DNA from: Clostridiaceae bacterium
Lineage (GTDB): Bacteria; Bacillota; Clostridia; Monoglobales; Firm-18
Reading direction: 5' to 3'
Length of the DNA stretch: 16,058 nt
Assembly (NCBI GenBank): GCA_012511915.1
Contig: JAAZFB010000128.1
Coordinates: forward strand, 1 to 16,058
Positions 1-6,779 of the stretch are shown in pieces. Numbering within the stretch: the stretch's first letter is position 1; the number at the start of each line of letters is the position of its first letter. The translations under genes were made by a program, and so were the position numbers. The notes under the pieces are model-generated. The model saw only the letters and a program-made list of their open reading frames with translations, searched no databases and was not told where the DNA came from.

Positions 1-843
1 AAAGACTTAGTGCATGAAGAATATGATGAGGCACGTAATCAGATTGCCAAAATTGAAGAACAGCTTAAGGTATTGTTGTTGCCGAAAGACCCGAATGATG
101 AGAAAAACGTAATCGTGGAGATCCGCGGAGGCGCCGGTGGCGATGAGGCAGCATTGTTTGCAGGTGATTTGTTCAGAATGTATTCAATGTATGCCGAAAT
201 TAAGAATTGGTCTGTGGAGATGCTTAGTTTAAACGCCACCGAATTGGGCGGAATAAAAGAAATATCGTTTGGTATAACCGGGTCGGGGGCATATAGCAGG
301 CTGAAGTACGAAAGCGGAGTGCATCGTGTACAGAGAATCCCCACCACCGAAAGCGGGGGTAGAATTCACACTTCCACTGTAACGGTAGCTGTTTTACCGG
401 AAGTAGAGGAAGTAGAGGTTGACATAAACCCCAACGATTTGCGTATAGATGTTTTTAGATCAGGGGGGCCCGGCGGGCAGAGCGTTAACACAACGGACTC
501 GGCGGTGAGAATAACGCATATTCCCACAGGGCTTGTTGTATCGTGCCAAGACGAGAAATCCCAACACAAAAACAAGGAAAAGGGCATGAAAATTCTTCGC
601 TCACGTCTTTACGATGTTATGCAACAAAAGCAAAACGCCGAGATTGCCGAGCAACGGAAAAGCCAAGTAGGCTCAGGCGACAGAAGTGAACGTATACGAA
701 CATATAATTTTCCGCAAGGCAGGGTGAGCGACCACCGGATAGGTCTCACAGTGCATAGGATTGACGCTGTTTTGAACGGGGACTTAGATGAAATAATCGA
801 TGCATTGGCAACACATTTCCAGGCGGAGAGGTTGAAGGTATAG
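1..843 (+). CDS. prfA: Peptide chain release factor 1 (RF1), 3' part
   Basis: RF1 recognises UAA and UAG in the ribosomal A site and triggers release of the finished protein. The frame is open to the left edge, so the gene starts before the window; about 280 residues are visible of a family norm near 355, and roughly the first 75 are missing. The peptidyl-transferase GGQ motif is encoded at 472-480 inside the usual RSGGPGGQSVNTTDSAVR block. The stop-codon-reading loop carries P-T-T after RVQRI, fitting the PxT motif of RF1 and not the SPF motif of RF2. The tail with HFQAERL is typical of RF1. The next gene, sua5, begins 4 bases after the stop; prmC, which methylates the GGQ glutamine and often follows prfA, is not here. 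Identification is secure. Confidence 0.97.
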   Translation, partial: KDLVHEEYDEARNQIAKIEEQLKVLLLPKDPNDEKNVIVEIRGGAGGDEAALFAGDLFRMYSMYAEIKNWSVEMLSLNATELGGIKEISFGITGSGAYSRLKYESGVHRVQRIPTTESGGRIHTSTVTVAVLPEVEEVEVDINPNDLRIDVFRSGGPGGQSVNTTDSAVRITHIPTGLVVSCQDEKSQHKNKEKGMKILRSRLYDVMQQKQNAEIAEQRKSQVGSGDRSERIRTYNFPQGRVSDHRIGLTVHRIDAVLNGDLDEIIDALATHFQAERLKV

Positions 844-847
844 AGTT

Positions 848-1846
848 TTGAATACATCATTACTTACAACAAAAGACACCGATATTGCTCGTGCCGCAGA
901 GATATTACGCAGTGGCGGGCTCGTTGCATTTCCCACGGAAACCGTTTACGGGCTTGGGGCAGATGCATTAAATGAACATGCGGTGCAAAAAATTTTTTTG
1001 GCAAAAGGCCGGCCGGCTGACAATCCGTTTATTGTACACATTGCAGACTATGAGCTATTGCCTTTGCTTGTGAGCGAAACACCCGAACAGGCAAAAAAGC
1101 TTATGCAATTATATTGGCCGGGTCCGCTTACCGTTGTTTTAAAAAAGAGAGACAAGATACCGTACGTTGTTACAGCGGGTTTGGACACAGTAGCTATTCG
1201 TATGCCGAGTAACAACATTGCCCGGGCGTTGTTAAAACAATGCAATATACCGGTAGCAGCCCCGAGTGCAAATATATCCGGCAGGCCGAGCACCACCACA
1301 GCAGAACATGTAATGCAAGACTTAGACGGCAAGATTGATGCCGTAATTGATGGGGGCTGTTGTAATATCGGGTTAGAATCAACGGTAATTGACCTAAGCG
1401 GTGATATACCGGTCCTGCTCCGTCCCGGTGGGATTACTTTTGAGCAGCTTACCGCTACCCTGGGTTATGTTAAGCAGGGCTTTGAGTTAGTTAGCGGAGA
1501 AACACCGCGTTCCCCGGGCATTAAATACCGTCATTATTCACCTGCAACGCCTGTTATTGTGGTGAAAGGAGATTTTGATAAATATATAAACGCCAATGCT
1601 GCCAAGTATAAAACAGTAGGCGTTATAACAAATAATAAGGCGCAATACCCCCCAAATTGTATTGTAAAATATTTGGGTGAGTCGCCTTCGGGATATGCCG
1701 CAAACTTGTTTTACTTTTTAAGAGAGTTAGACGGTGTGCAAGCAGAAGTTATTTTTGCGCCGGATATAGAGGATAGTGGTATCGGGTTGGCAATACAAAA
1801 CAGACTCTATAAAGCGGCAGGATACAAAATTGTTAGGGGCGATTAA
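848..1846 (+). CDS. sua5: L-threonylcarbamoyladenylate synthase, two-domain Sua5 type
   Basis: Makes threonylcarbamoyl-AMP from threonine, bicarbonate and ATP, the first step of t6A37 synthesis on ANN-decoding tRNAs (cytoplasm). The YrdC/TsaC domain fills about residues 10-205: FPTETVYGLGADAL (28-41), KGRPADNPFIVHIAD (53-67), then PSANISGRPS. The remaining ~120 residues, beginning after the PRSPGIKYRHY linker, match the Sua5 C-terminal domain, so this is the long form (332 residues; Bacillus YwlC is of similar size), not short TsaC. The start is TTG at 848, just after the prfA stop; the next in-frame Met lies far inside the conserved domain, and a purine-rich GGAGAGG/GAAGG stretch sits upstream. 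Likely co-transcribed with prfA and with ywlE, rimI and tsaD downstream. Confidence 0.95.
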   Translation: MNTSLLTTKDTDIARAAEILRSGGLVAFPTETVYGLGADALNEHAVQKIFLAKGRPADNPFIVHIADYELLPLLVSETPEQAKKLMQLYWPGPLTVVLKKRDKIPYVVTAGLDTVAIRMPSNNIARALLKQCNIPVAAPSANISGRPSTTTAEHVMQDLDGKIDAVIDGGCCNIGLESTVIDLSGDIPVLLRPGGITFEQLTATLGYVKQGFELVSGETPRSPGIKYRHYSPATPVIVVKGDFDKYINANAAKYKTVGVITNNKAQYPPNCIVKYLGESPSGYAANLFYFLRELDGVQAEVIFAPDIEDSGIGLAIQNRLYKAAGYKIVRGD

Positions 1847-1853
1847 AAATATC

Positions 1854-1869
1854 AAAGGGAAAAAATATT
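1854..1869 (+). promoter_or_regulatory. Ribosome binding site before a putative AUU start
   Basis: AAAGGGA at 1854-1860 is followed after six bases by ATT at 1867, which is in frame with the phosphatase. The frame is open only from 1837 (TAG at 1834-1836). Between there and the catalytic cysteine codon (1879) it contains no ATG, GTG or TTG. ATT at 1867 has the best Shine-Dalgarno spacing (8 bases after AAGG). The alternative is ATA at 1849, preceded by GGGG at 1836-1839. A sequencing error cannot be excluded. Confidence 0.5.
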
Positions 1870-2289
1870 TTAATTATTTGTACCGGTAATACTTGCAGAA
1901 GCCCGATGGCAGAGGGCCTTTTGAAAAAGGCGTTGCCTTTTTGCAATGTGTCATCCGCCGGTATTTTTGCGTTATCAGGTACAGGTGCAAATGCAAATGC
2001 AATAGCTGTTGCAAAGGAAAAGGGAATAGATATTTCCGCTCATGTTGCGCGGCAGATAACACAACAGTTAATAACCGACAGCGATTTGATACTATGTATG
2101 ACAAAAGGGCATACAGAAATGCTGAAAAACGAGAAGGCTACTACTTTGGGTGAATATGCAGGCACAAATGAAGAGGTGGTTGACCCTTTTGGAGACGATA
2201 TCGAGGGATATCGTCGTTGCTTTACACAATTAGAAGGGTTAACTGAAAAAATTGCAGACATTATTTCAAATGATAATAAAACCTCTTAA
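1867..2289 (+). CDS. ywlE: Low-molecular-weight phosphatase, YwlE-type (probable protein-arginine phosphatase)
   Basis: Small cytoplasmic phosphatase of the LMW-PTP fold using a cysteinyl-phosphate intermediate. From the ATT at 1867 the protein is 140 residues (family about 150). The P-loop CTGNTCRS lies at residues 5-12, with nucleophile Cys5 and Arg11, and the general acid is probably Asp106 in VVDPFGDD. Threonine at residue 9, where tyrosine phosphatases usually have isoleucine, is the residue known in Bacillus YwlE to select phosphoarginine, so arginine dephosphorylation (reversing McsB) is inferred; no mcsB is in the window. In Bacillus ywlE also lies close to ywlC (sua5). The first ATG (1906) falls after the P-loop and would give a dead protein, so initiation must be upstream at a non-standard codon. 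The 3' end overlaps rimI by 20 bases. Confidence 0.85.
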   Translation: MLIICTGNTCRSPMAEGLLKKALPFCNVSSAGIFALSGTGANANAIAVAKEKGIDISAHVARQITQQLITDSDLILCMTKGHTEMLKNEKATTLGEYAGTNEEVVDPFGDDIEGYRRCFTQLEGLTEKIADIISNDNKTS

Positions 2290-2716
2290 AACAAGCCAAA
2301 TAGAAAAATTGGCGACATTGGAAAAGGAGTGCTTTCGTTATCCTTGGACAAAAAATATGTTTGTACAGGAGGCAGAAAATCCTTTTGCCCATTATTTTGT
2401 TGCGCAGCAAAAGGAAGAACTGATTGGCTATGCCGGTATGTGGAAGGTTTTAAATGAGGGACACATTACAAACATTGCGGTTACACCGGCTTACAGAAGA
2501 ACGGGTGTGGGCCGGCAACTGTTAAATACGCTTATTGAAGAGGCAGTCAAGTTAGAAATAAAGGTATTAATGTTGGAGGTCCGAAAATCCAACAAAGCGG
2601 CGATAGACTTATATAGCTCCGCCGGGTTTGTTATATCGGGATGCAGAAAAGGGTATTATCCCGATAGCGAAGATGCAATACTGATGGATTTGGTTTTAAT
2701 GGGAGGGAATGAATAA
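2270..2716 (+). CDS. rimI: Ribosomal-protein alanine N-acetyltransferase RimI (GNAT family)
   Basis: GNAT acetyltransferase that in the family transfers acetyl from acetyl-CoA to the N-terminal alanine of ribosomal protein S18. The 148-residue protein shows the acetyl-CoA loop RRTGVG at residues 76-81, Glu103 in MLEVRKSN and Tyr115 in DLYSSAGF; these match the positions of catalytic Glu103 and Tyr115 of E. coli RimI. ATG at 2270 is chosen because family members start with MI-I-(R/K)-P-; a TTG at 2252 is in frame but has no better ribosome site. Translation is probably coupled to the overlapping ywlE frame. rimI next to tsaD is a widespread arrangement, usually together with tsaE and tsaB, which are absent here. 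Confidence 0.92.
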   Translation: MIIKPLKTSQIEKLATLEKECFRYPWTKNMFVQEAENPFAHYFVAQQKEELIGYAGMWKVLNEGHITNIAVTPAYRRTGVGRQLLNTLIEEAVKLEIKVLMLEVRKSNKAAIDLYSSAGFVISGCRKGYYPDSEDAILMDLVLMGGNE

Positions 2717-2718
2717 TA
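2701..2718 (+). promoter_or_regulatory. Ribosome binding site before a putative AUA start of tsaD
   Basis: GGGAGGG at 2701-2707 is a strong Shine-Dalgarno site inside the end of rimI. In the tsaD frame it is followed by ATA at 2713 and ATA at 2716. An in-frame TGA at 2710-2712 rules out any start further upstream. The ATA at 2716 overlaps the rimI stop as TAATA, the counterpart of the common TAATG stop-restart overlap with G changed to A. The nearby ATG at 2709 is in another frame and only about two bases from the Shine-Dalgarno. Confidence 0.55.
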
Positions 2719-3735
2719 AATACACGACATATACTTGGTATAGAGACATCGTGCGACGAAACCGCAGCGGCGGTTGTAGCATATAACGATGGTTTTATTG
2801 TAAAATCCAATATCATAGCATCGCAAATCGAAATTCATAAAATCTACGGGGGCGTGGTGCCCGAGATAGCATCACGAAAGCATATAGAGTGCATTTGCCA
2901 GGTTACAGAGCACTCGATGCAGCAGGCAGGGCTTACTTTCGATGATATGGATGCTATTGCGGTAACGTATGCGCCCGGGCTTGTGGGTGCGCTGTTGGTG
3001 GGTGTAAATTATGCCAAGGCGCTTGCTGTTGCCTTAAAAAAACCGCTTATTGCCGTACACCATATACAGGCACATATAGCTGCAAATTTTATAGAGCAAG
3101 CGGAATTGAAACCTCCTTTTATATGCCTTGTTGCTTCAGGAGGGCATTGTACAATTGCGCTTGTAAAAGATTATGCGGAATACAAGACATTGGCGCAGAC
3201 AAAAGACGATGCACCCGGTGAAGCGTTCGATAAGGTCGCTAAGGTGTTAGGTTTGGGTTACCCGGGTGGTCCTATTATAGAACAAACCGCAAAACAAGGG
3301 GATGAAAACGCCTTTTCTTTTCCGAGGGTGCATTTTAACGATTCGTTTGATTTTAGCTTTAGCGGTGTAAAAACGGCTGTTATTAACACATTACATAAAT
3401 ATCGGCAGAACAATCAGGAAATACCAATTGCCGATTTCGCCGCTTCTTTTCAGTATGCGGTTTGTGATGTGTTGTCCGAACGGCTATGTAAATGTGCGAA
3501 GTATTATGGGATAGAAAATATTGCGTTGGCAGGTGGAGTTGCATCTAACAGTTTGCTGCGTGAAATGACGCTTAGTAGGGCAAAGAAAAGCAACCTGAAC
3601 TTTTACTGTCCAAGGGGCATTTTCTGTACCGACAATGCCGCTATGATAGCTACGAGGGCATTTTATGATATGCAGTTAAAAAACCATGCCGGAAGCGACC
3701 TAAACGCTATTGCTATGCGAGAATTAGATGCTTAA
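2716..3735 (+). CDS. tsaD: tRNA threonylcarbamoyl transferase TsaD (Kae1/YgjD family)
   Basis: Transfers threonylcarbamoyl from TC-AMP to A37 of ANN-decoding tRNAs, acting with TsaB and TsaE. Starting at ATA 2716 the product is 339 residues, the normal length. The N terminus reads NTRHILGIETSCDETAAAVV, the ATPase signature of the ASKHA fold. The metal-binding HxxxH is His116/His120 (codons at 3061 and 3073), followed by SGGH, DDAPGEAFDKVAK, GGPIIE, FSFSGVKTA and GGVASN. A start at the first usable codon, GTG 2854, would delete the whole nucleotide-binding N terminus, so it is rejected. No ATG, GTG or TTG occurs between the TGA at 2710 and the ETSCDE motif, so an AUA start (2713 or 2716) is inferred. 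With sua5 it supplies two of the four bacterial t6A enzymes. Confidence 0.93.
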   Translation: MNTRHILGIETSCDETAAAVVAYNDGFIVKSNIIASQIEIHKIYGGVVPEIASRKHIECICQVTEHSMQQAGLTFDDMDAIAVTYAPGLVGALLVGVNYAKALAVALKKPLIAVHHIQAHIAANFIEQAELKPPFICLVASGGHCTIALVKDYAEYKTLAQTKDDAPGEAFDKVAKVLGLGYPGGPIIEQTAKQGDENAFSFPRVHFNDSFDFSFSGVKTAVINTLHKYRQNNQEIPIADFAASFQYAVCDVLSERLCKCAKYYGIENIALAGGVASNSLLREMTLSRAKKSNLNFYCPRGIFCTDNAAMIATRAFYDMQLKNHAGSDLNAIAMRELDA

Positions 3736-3967
3736 AAAACGAATATTTTTGTTGTTATTTGCATTATGTTAACACATAATACTAATATGTGAAAATATGG
3801 TAACCCTCTAAACCGCATTGTTGCTTTTGTGGAAAAATCGAATTCACTACAGCAAAAGCCATACCAAGCCTGTTAATAACTTTGTGGATATTGTGGAATA
3901 CCTAAGCAAAACAAAAAATATGTTACAGAATTATGTCAAACTTTTAGGAAATAGCTGGTAATTATAC
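3736..3967. other. AT-rich intergenic region with DnaA-box-like words
   Basis: No gene is seen between tsaD and the yabM-like gene. The stretch contains an imperfect palindrome, stem ATTATGT (3763-3769) with ACATAAT (3774-3780), overlapping an alternative stem CACATA (3773-3778) with TATGTG (3786-3791). It also has words close to the reverse DnaA box TGTGGATAA: TGTGGAAAA (3828-3836), TGTGGATAT (3883-3891) and TGTGGAATA (3892-3900). A promoter for the yab cluster is expected here, but I cannot point to convincing -35/-10 boxes, nor to a proper terminator for tsaD. Confidence 0.4.
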
Positions 3968-3991
3968 TTGTTTATTGTAGGGGGAATTTAC

Positions 3992-5647
3992 TTGGCTTTT
4001 AAGCGAAAACAGTCTTTCTTATACGGTGCTCTGGTGCTTGTTGCCAGCAGTGTACTGGTTAACGTTCTGGGTGCAGTATTTAAAATACCGCTAACCATTT
4101 TAATAAAGGAAGAGGGAATGGGGCTTTTTAATACCTCTTATACACTATTCACTTTTTTTGTGCTTGCGGCAAAAGGTTTTTCTATAGCAGTTTCAAAGAT
4201 GGTGTCCGAGAGCATAGCACTCGAGAAAAAGCGCGAGGCGGACAGGATCTTTACTGTGGCGTTAGTATTACTGGGCATTTTGGGGGCGGCAGGTTCGATA
4301 TTATTATACTGGGGGGCACAACGGTTTTCTGGGATGTTAGGCAACACCAAGGCTGCTTTATGCATAAAGGCGATATCCCCTGCGGTATTGTTCATAGCCC
4401 TTGTATCAGCTTTCAGAGGGTATTTTCAGGGAAGGCAGGATATGTACCCCACAGCGTTTTCGGAAGTAATAGAAGCTTTGGGAAAGCTTGTTATCGGGAT
4501 GCTGCTTGCATGGTGGTTTGTGGGCATAAGTATAGAAAGAGCCGCAGCGGGTGCGGTTGCCGGCGTAACCGGAAGTACAATGTTAGGATTAATTTTTATT
4601 GTGATAGTTTTCGTTATAGATAAAGTAAAAGGCGAAAAAAACGGCAACGAAAATACACGCAGTATACGGGGCATTATAAAACGGCTTTTGATAATATCAC
4701 TACCCATTACGATAGGTGCATCCGTCGCGAGCCTGACCAATGTTGTAGATATGATGACAATAATGAATCGTTTGCAATCTATAACAAATGTAACGCCGGA
4801 GTTTATCACAAAATATCAAAGTATTATTAACGATGGTGTAGCTGTGGGAGGGATTACTGAGGACTTAGCCAATAAACTATACGGACTTTATTCGGGTTAT
4901 GCAGTATTACTGTTTAATTTGCCCCTAACCATGATAGTTGCGCTGTCTACAAGCGTATTGCCGGCCATATCCGCTGCGATCACAAGAAGGGACGCTTTGG
5001 GAGCTCAAACGATTACAAAGAGCGTAATACGCATAACAATTTTATTTGCCTTGCCGTGTACGGTTGGTCTTGCCGTTTTAGCGGGGCCGATTTTACAGCT
5101 TATATTAAACAATTCCCTTGCTAAAGATTTGCTCAGGACAATATCTATAGCAATTGTTTTTGTATCAATTGTGCAAGTTACAAACGCGGTATTACAGGCA
5201 TACGGTAAAATGCATATCCCTGTTATTAACATGATAATAGGGGGTATCGTAAAGATTGCGTTCAATTATTATTTTATTGGCATTGCTTCAATAAATATTG
5301 AAGGTGCACCTTTGGGTACAATTGCGTGCTATTTTGTCATTGCAATGCTTAACTTAATTTATATTGCAAGACTTACAAAAGCCAAATTTGAAAAAGCTGA
5401 TTTTATTTTTAAACCGCTTTTCTCGGCGGTTGGAATGGGTGTAATCGCAACTTTTTCAGTGAATGCTATGTTAGGTGTGGGCATTGGGGAAAAAATAGCT
5501 GTATTGCCGGCAATAGCAATTGGCGCTATAGTATATATGTTACTGATTTTGACAACCGGTGGCATTACAAAATCAGATGTTGAAATGATGCCCGCGGGCA
5601 AACGGGTTGCTGAAACTTTGGGTAAACTCCACTTGTTGAAAGGATGA
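3992..5647 (+). CDS. yabM: SpoVB/MurJ-like polysaccharide flippase (YabM type)
   Basis: Polytopic membrane protein of the MOP flippase superfamily, whose relatives move lipid-linked cell-wall or polysaccharide precursors across the membrane. The 551-residue product has many hydrophobic segments (around 14 expected), the N-terminal FKRKQSFLYGALVLVASSVLVNVLGAVFKIPL and internal FRGYFQGRQDMYPTAFSEVIEALGKL, both characteristic of SpoVB/YabM proteins, and LFNLPLTMIVALSTSVLPAIS in the second half. I take TTG at 3992 as start because TAGGGGG lies 7 bases upstream; an in-frame TTG at 3968 has no such site. In Bacillus yabM is followed by yabN (mazG), then yabO-yabP-yabQ; here rqcP (yabO) follows directly. 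Function inferred from family and context; substrate unknown. Confidence 0.85.
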   Translation: MAFKRKQSFLYGALVLVASSVLVNVLGAVFKIPLTILIKEEGMGLFNTSYTLFTFFVLAAKGFSIAVSKMVSESIALEKKREADRIFTVALVLLGILGAAGSILLYWGAQRFSGMLGNTKAALCIKAISPAVLFIALVSAFRGYFQGRQDMYPTAFSEVIEALGKLVIGMLLAWWFVGISIERAAAGAVAGVTGSTMLGLIFIVIVFVIDKVKGEKNGNENTRSIRGIIKRLLIISLPITIGASVASLTNVVDMMTIMNRLQSITNVTPEFITKYQSIINDGVAVGGITEDLANKLYGLYSGYAVLLFNLPLTMIVALSTSVLPAISAAITRRDALGAQTITKSVIRITILFALPCTVGLAVLAGPILQLILNNSLAKDLLRTISIAIVFVSIVQVTNAVLQAYGKMHIPVINMIIGGIVKIAFNYYFIGIASINIEGAPLGTIACYFVIAMLNLIYIARLTKAKFEKADFIFKPLFSAVGMGVIATFSVNAMLGVGIGEKIAVLPAIAIGAIVYMLLILTTGGITKSDVEMMPAGKRVAETLGKLHLLKG

Positions 5648-5654
5648 AAAAACC

Positions 5655-5897
5655 ATGCGGCTTGATAAGTTTTTAAAGGTTTCAAGGATAATAAAGCGCA
5701 GAACGGTGGCTAATGAGGCTTGCGATGCGGGGCGTGTCAGCCTAAACGGGAAAACGGCAAAGGCGGGCACTGAAGTTAAAGTAGGCGATATTATCGAGAT
5801 TCGGTTTGGTGAAAAGCTTTTTAGAGCAGAAGTGCTGGATGTTGCTGAACACGTTTCAAAACAGCAGGCAAACGAAATGTATAATACTATTTTGTAA
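5655..5897 (+). CDS. rqcP: RqcP (YabO), S4-domain RQC factor
   Basis: An 80-residue protein made almost wholly of one S4 RNA-binding domain: MRLDKFLKVSRIIKRRTVANEACDAGRV then LNGKTAKAGTEVKVGDIIEI. In Bacillus, RqcP binds 50S subunits carrying peptidyl-tRNA and works with RqcH to add C-terminal alanine tails to stalled chains. Start ATG 5655 has AAAGGA about ten bases upstream, overlapping the end of the yabM-like gene, so the two are probably co-translated. The place before yabP-yabQ-divIC is the conserved one. Heat-shock Hsp15 is the alternative S4 family, but length and neighbourhood favour RqcP. Confidence 0.92.
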   Translation: MRLDKFLKVSRIIKRRTVANEACDAGRVSLNGKTAKAGTEVKVGDIIEIRFGEKLFRAEVLDVAEHVSKQQANEMYNTIL

Positions 5898-5940
5898 TAC
5901 TTTTCTTTTTTTCTCATATGTATATAAGGGGTGTTAACAT

Positions 5941-6213
5941 ATGGAAGAAAACTGTAAAGGTAATGTATTAATAGAGGATAGATTAAAGCTCACGGTAACG
6001 GGTGTCATTGACGTTGATTGCTTTGATAATGAAAATGTGATACTTATAACCGAGCTTGGAACACTAATTGTTTCCGGGAGTAATTTCCGTATCAACAGGC
6101 TTAATGTCGATATAGGTGAGATTATCATTGAAGGGGAAATAAGCGGTTTAGTATACAGCGATGGTTATAGCCGAAAAAGCAAAGGTAGCTTTTTATCCAA
6201 AATGTTTAAGTAG
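5941..6213 (+). CDS. yabP: Sporulation protein YabP
   Basis: A 90-residue protein with the YabP/YqfC-family pattern: R-L-K-L-T-V-T-G-V-x-D-V near residue 13, then FDNENVILITELGTLIVSGSNFRINRLNVDIGEIIIEGEISGLVYSD. In Bacillus yabP is made in the mother cell and is needed for full sporulation, probably with YabQ in cortex or coat assembly; the biochemical role is unknown. ATG at 5941 is preceded by AAGGGG eight to nine bases upstream. It lies between rqcP (43-base gap) and yabQ (9-base gap), as in Bacillus. I looked for a sigma-E promoter in the 43-base gap and found only a weak candidate. Confidence 0.9.
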   Translation: MEENCKGNVLIEDRLKLTVTGVIDVDCFDNENVILITELGTLIVSGSNFRINRLNVDIGEIIIEGEISGLVYSDGYSRKSKGSFLSKMFK

Positions 6214-6222
6214 GGATTTGGT

Positions 6223-6711
6223 GTGGGCGTTTCGATAAATACTCAAGCGTTTATATTTATTGCCTGTGCCTTTTGCGGCTTGGTGTCAGGGGTTTTATTT
6301 GATGTTTTCAGAGTGGCAAGGCGCGTTGTTCGTACAAGTAACATTGTGGCAATGGCAGAGGATATAGCATACTGGCTGATTGTAGTAATAGTTTTTTTTA
6401 TCTTTATGCAAAATGTAAGCAGTGGCGAACTCCGTTTATTTGAGTTGATTGCGCTATTTTTGGGGTTTGTTTTTTATTTTGTGGTTCTGAGCCCATGTGT
6501 AATTAAAACCTCAGTGGTGATTATTACCTTCTTGGGAAAAGTATTATCTGTTGTAATAAAAATAGTCTTATATCCGGTAGTGTTGATTTTTAAGATAATT
6601 AAAAAACCCTTATTTATTGTTTGGAACATTGGTAAGAAAAAAAGTAACAAAATTAAGCAAAAGATAGTTCAAAGCTTATTAAACATTAACAGTTTTTTTA
6701 AAAGAATTTAA
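6223..6711 (+). CDS. yabQ: Spore cortex biosynthesis protein YabQ
   Basis: A 162-residue membrane protein. Hydrophobic segments lie at about residues 8-30, 47-66, 73-95 and 97-126, the last possibly two shorter helices, followed by a strongly basic tail (KKKSNKIKQK). The N-terminal FIACAFCGLVSGVLFDVFRVARR and the pattern of helices match YabQ, required for cortex formation in Bacillus and located in the membrane around the forespore. The start is GTG at 6223, with AGGGAT seven bases upstream, nine bases after the yabP stop; a joint transcript with yabP is likely. The role is known only genetically. Confidence 0.88.
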   Translation: MGVSINTQAFIFIACAFCGLVSGVLFDVFRVARRVVRTSNIVAMAEDIAYWLIVVIVFFIFMQNVSSGELRLFELIALFLGFVFYFVVLSPCVIKTSVVIITFLGKVLSVVIKIVLYPVVLIFKIIKKPLFIVWNIGKKKSNKIKQKIVQSLLNINSFFKRI

Positions 6712-6720
6712 TAAAAGGTA

Positions 6721-6749
6721 TTTACATTTGTATTATAGTGTTGTATAAT
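6721..6749 (+). promoter_or_regulatory. Sigma-A-type promoter for divIC-yabR
   Basis: TTTACA (6721-6726), a 17-base spacer, then perfect TATAAT (6744-6749). Expected transcription start is near 6756, giving a leader of about 24 bases with AAAGGG (6768-6773) before the divIC ATG. It would supply vegetative transcription of the division gene independently of the sporulation genes upstream. Confidence 0.75.
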
Positions 6750-6779
6750 CAAAAAAAGATGTGTTTGAAAGGGATACCT

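Noticed and set aside
1893..2153. Plus-strand frame overlapping ywlE with arginine- and cysteine-rich product
   Set aside because: Lies in another frame inside the clearly conserved phosphatase and has no recognisable features.
2854..3735. tsaD starting at GTG 2854
   Set aside because: Would remove the ETSCDET nucleotide-binding segment, which is perfectly preserved upstream in the same frame.
5900..5922. CATATGTA as a sigma-E -10 box upstream of yabP
   Set aside because: No acceptable -35 sequence at 13-15 bases; the upstream stretch is nearly pure T.
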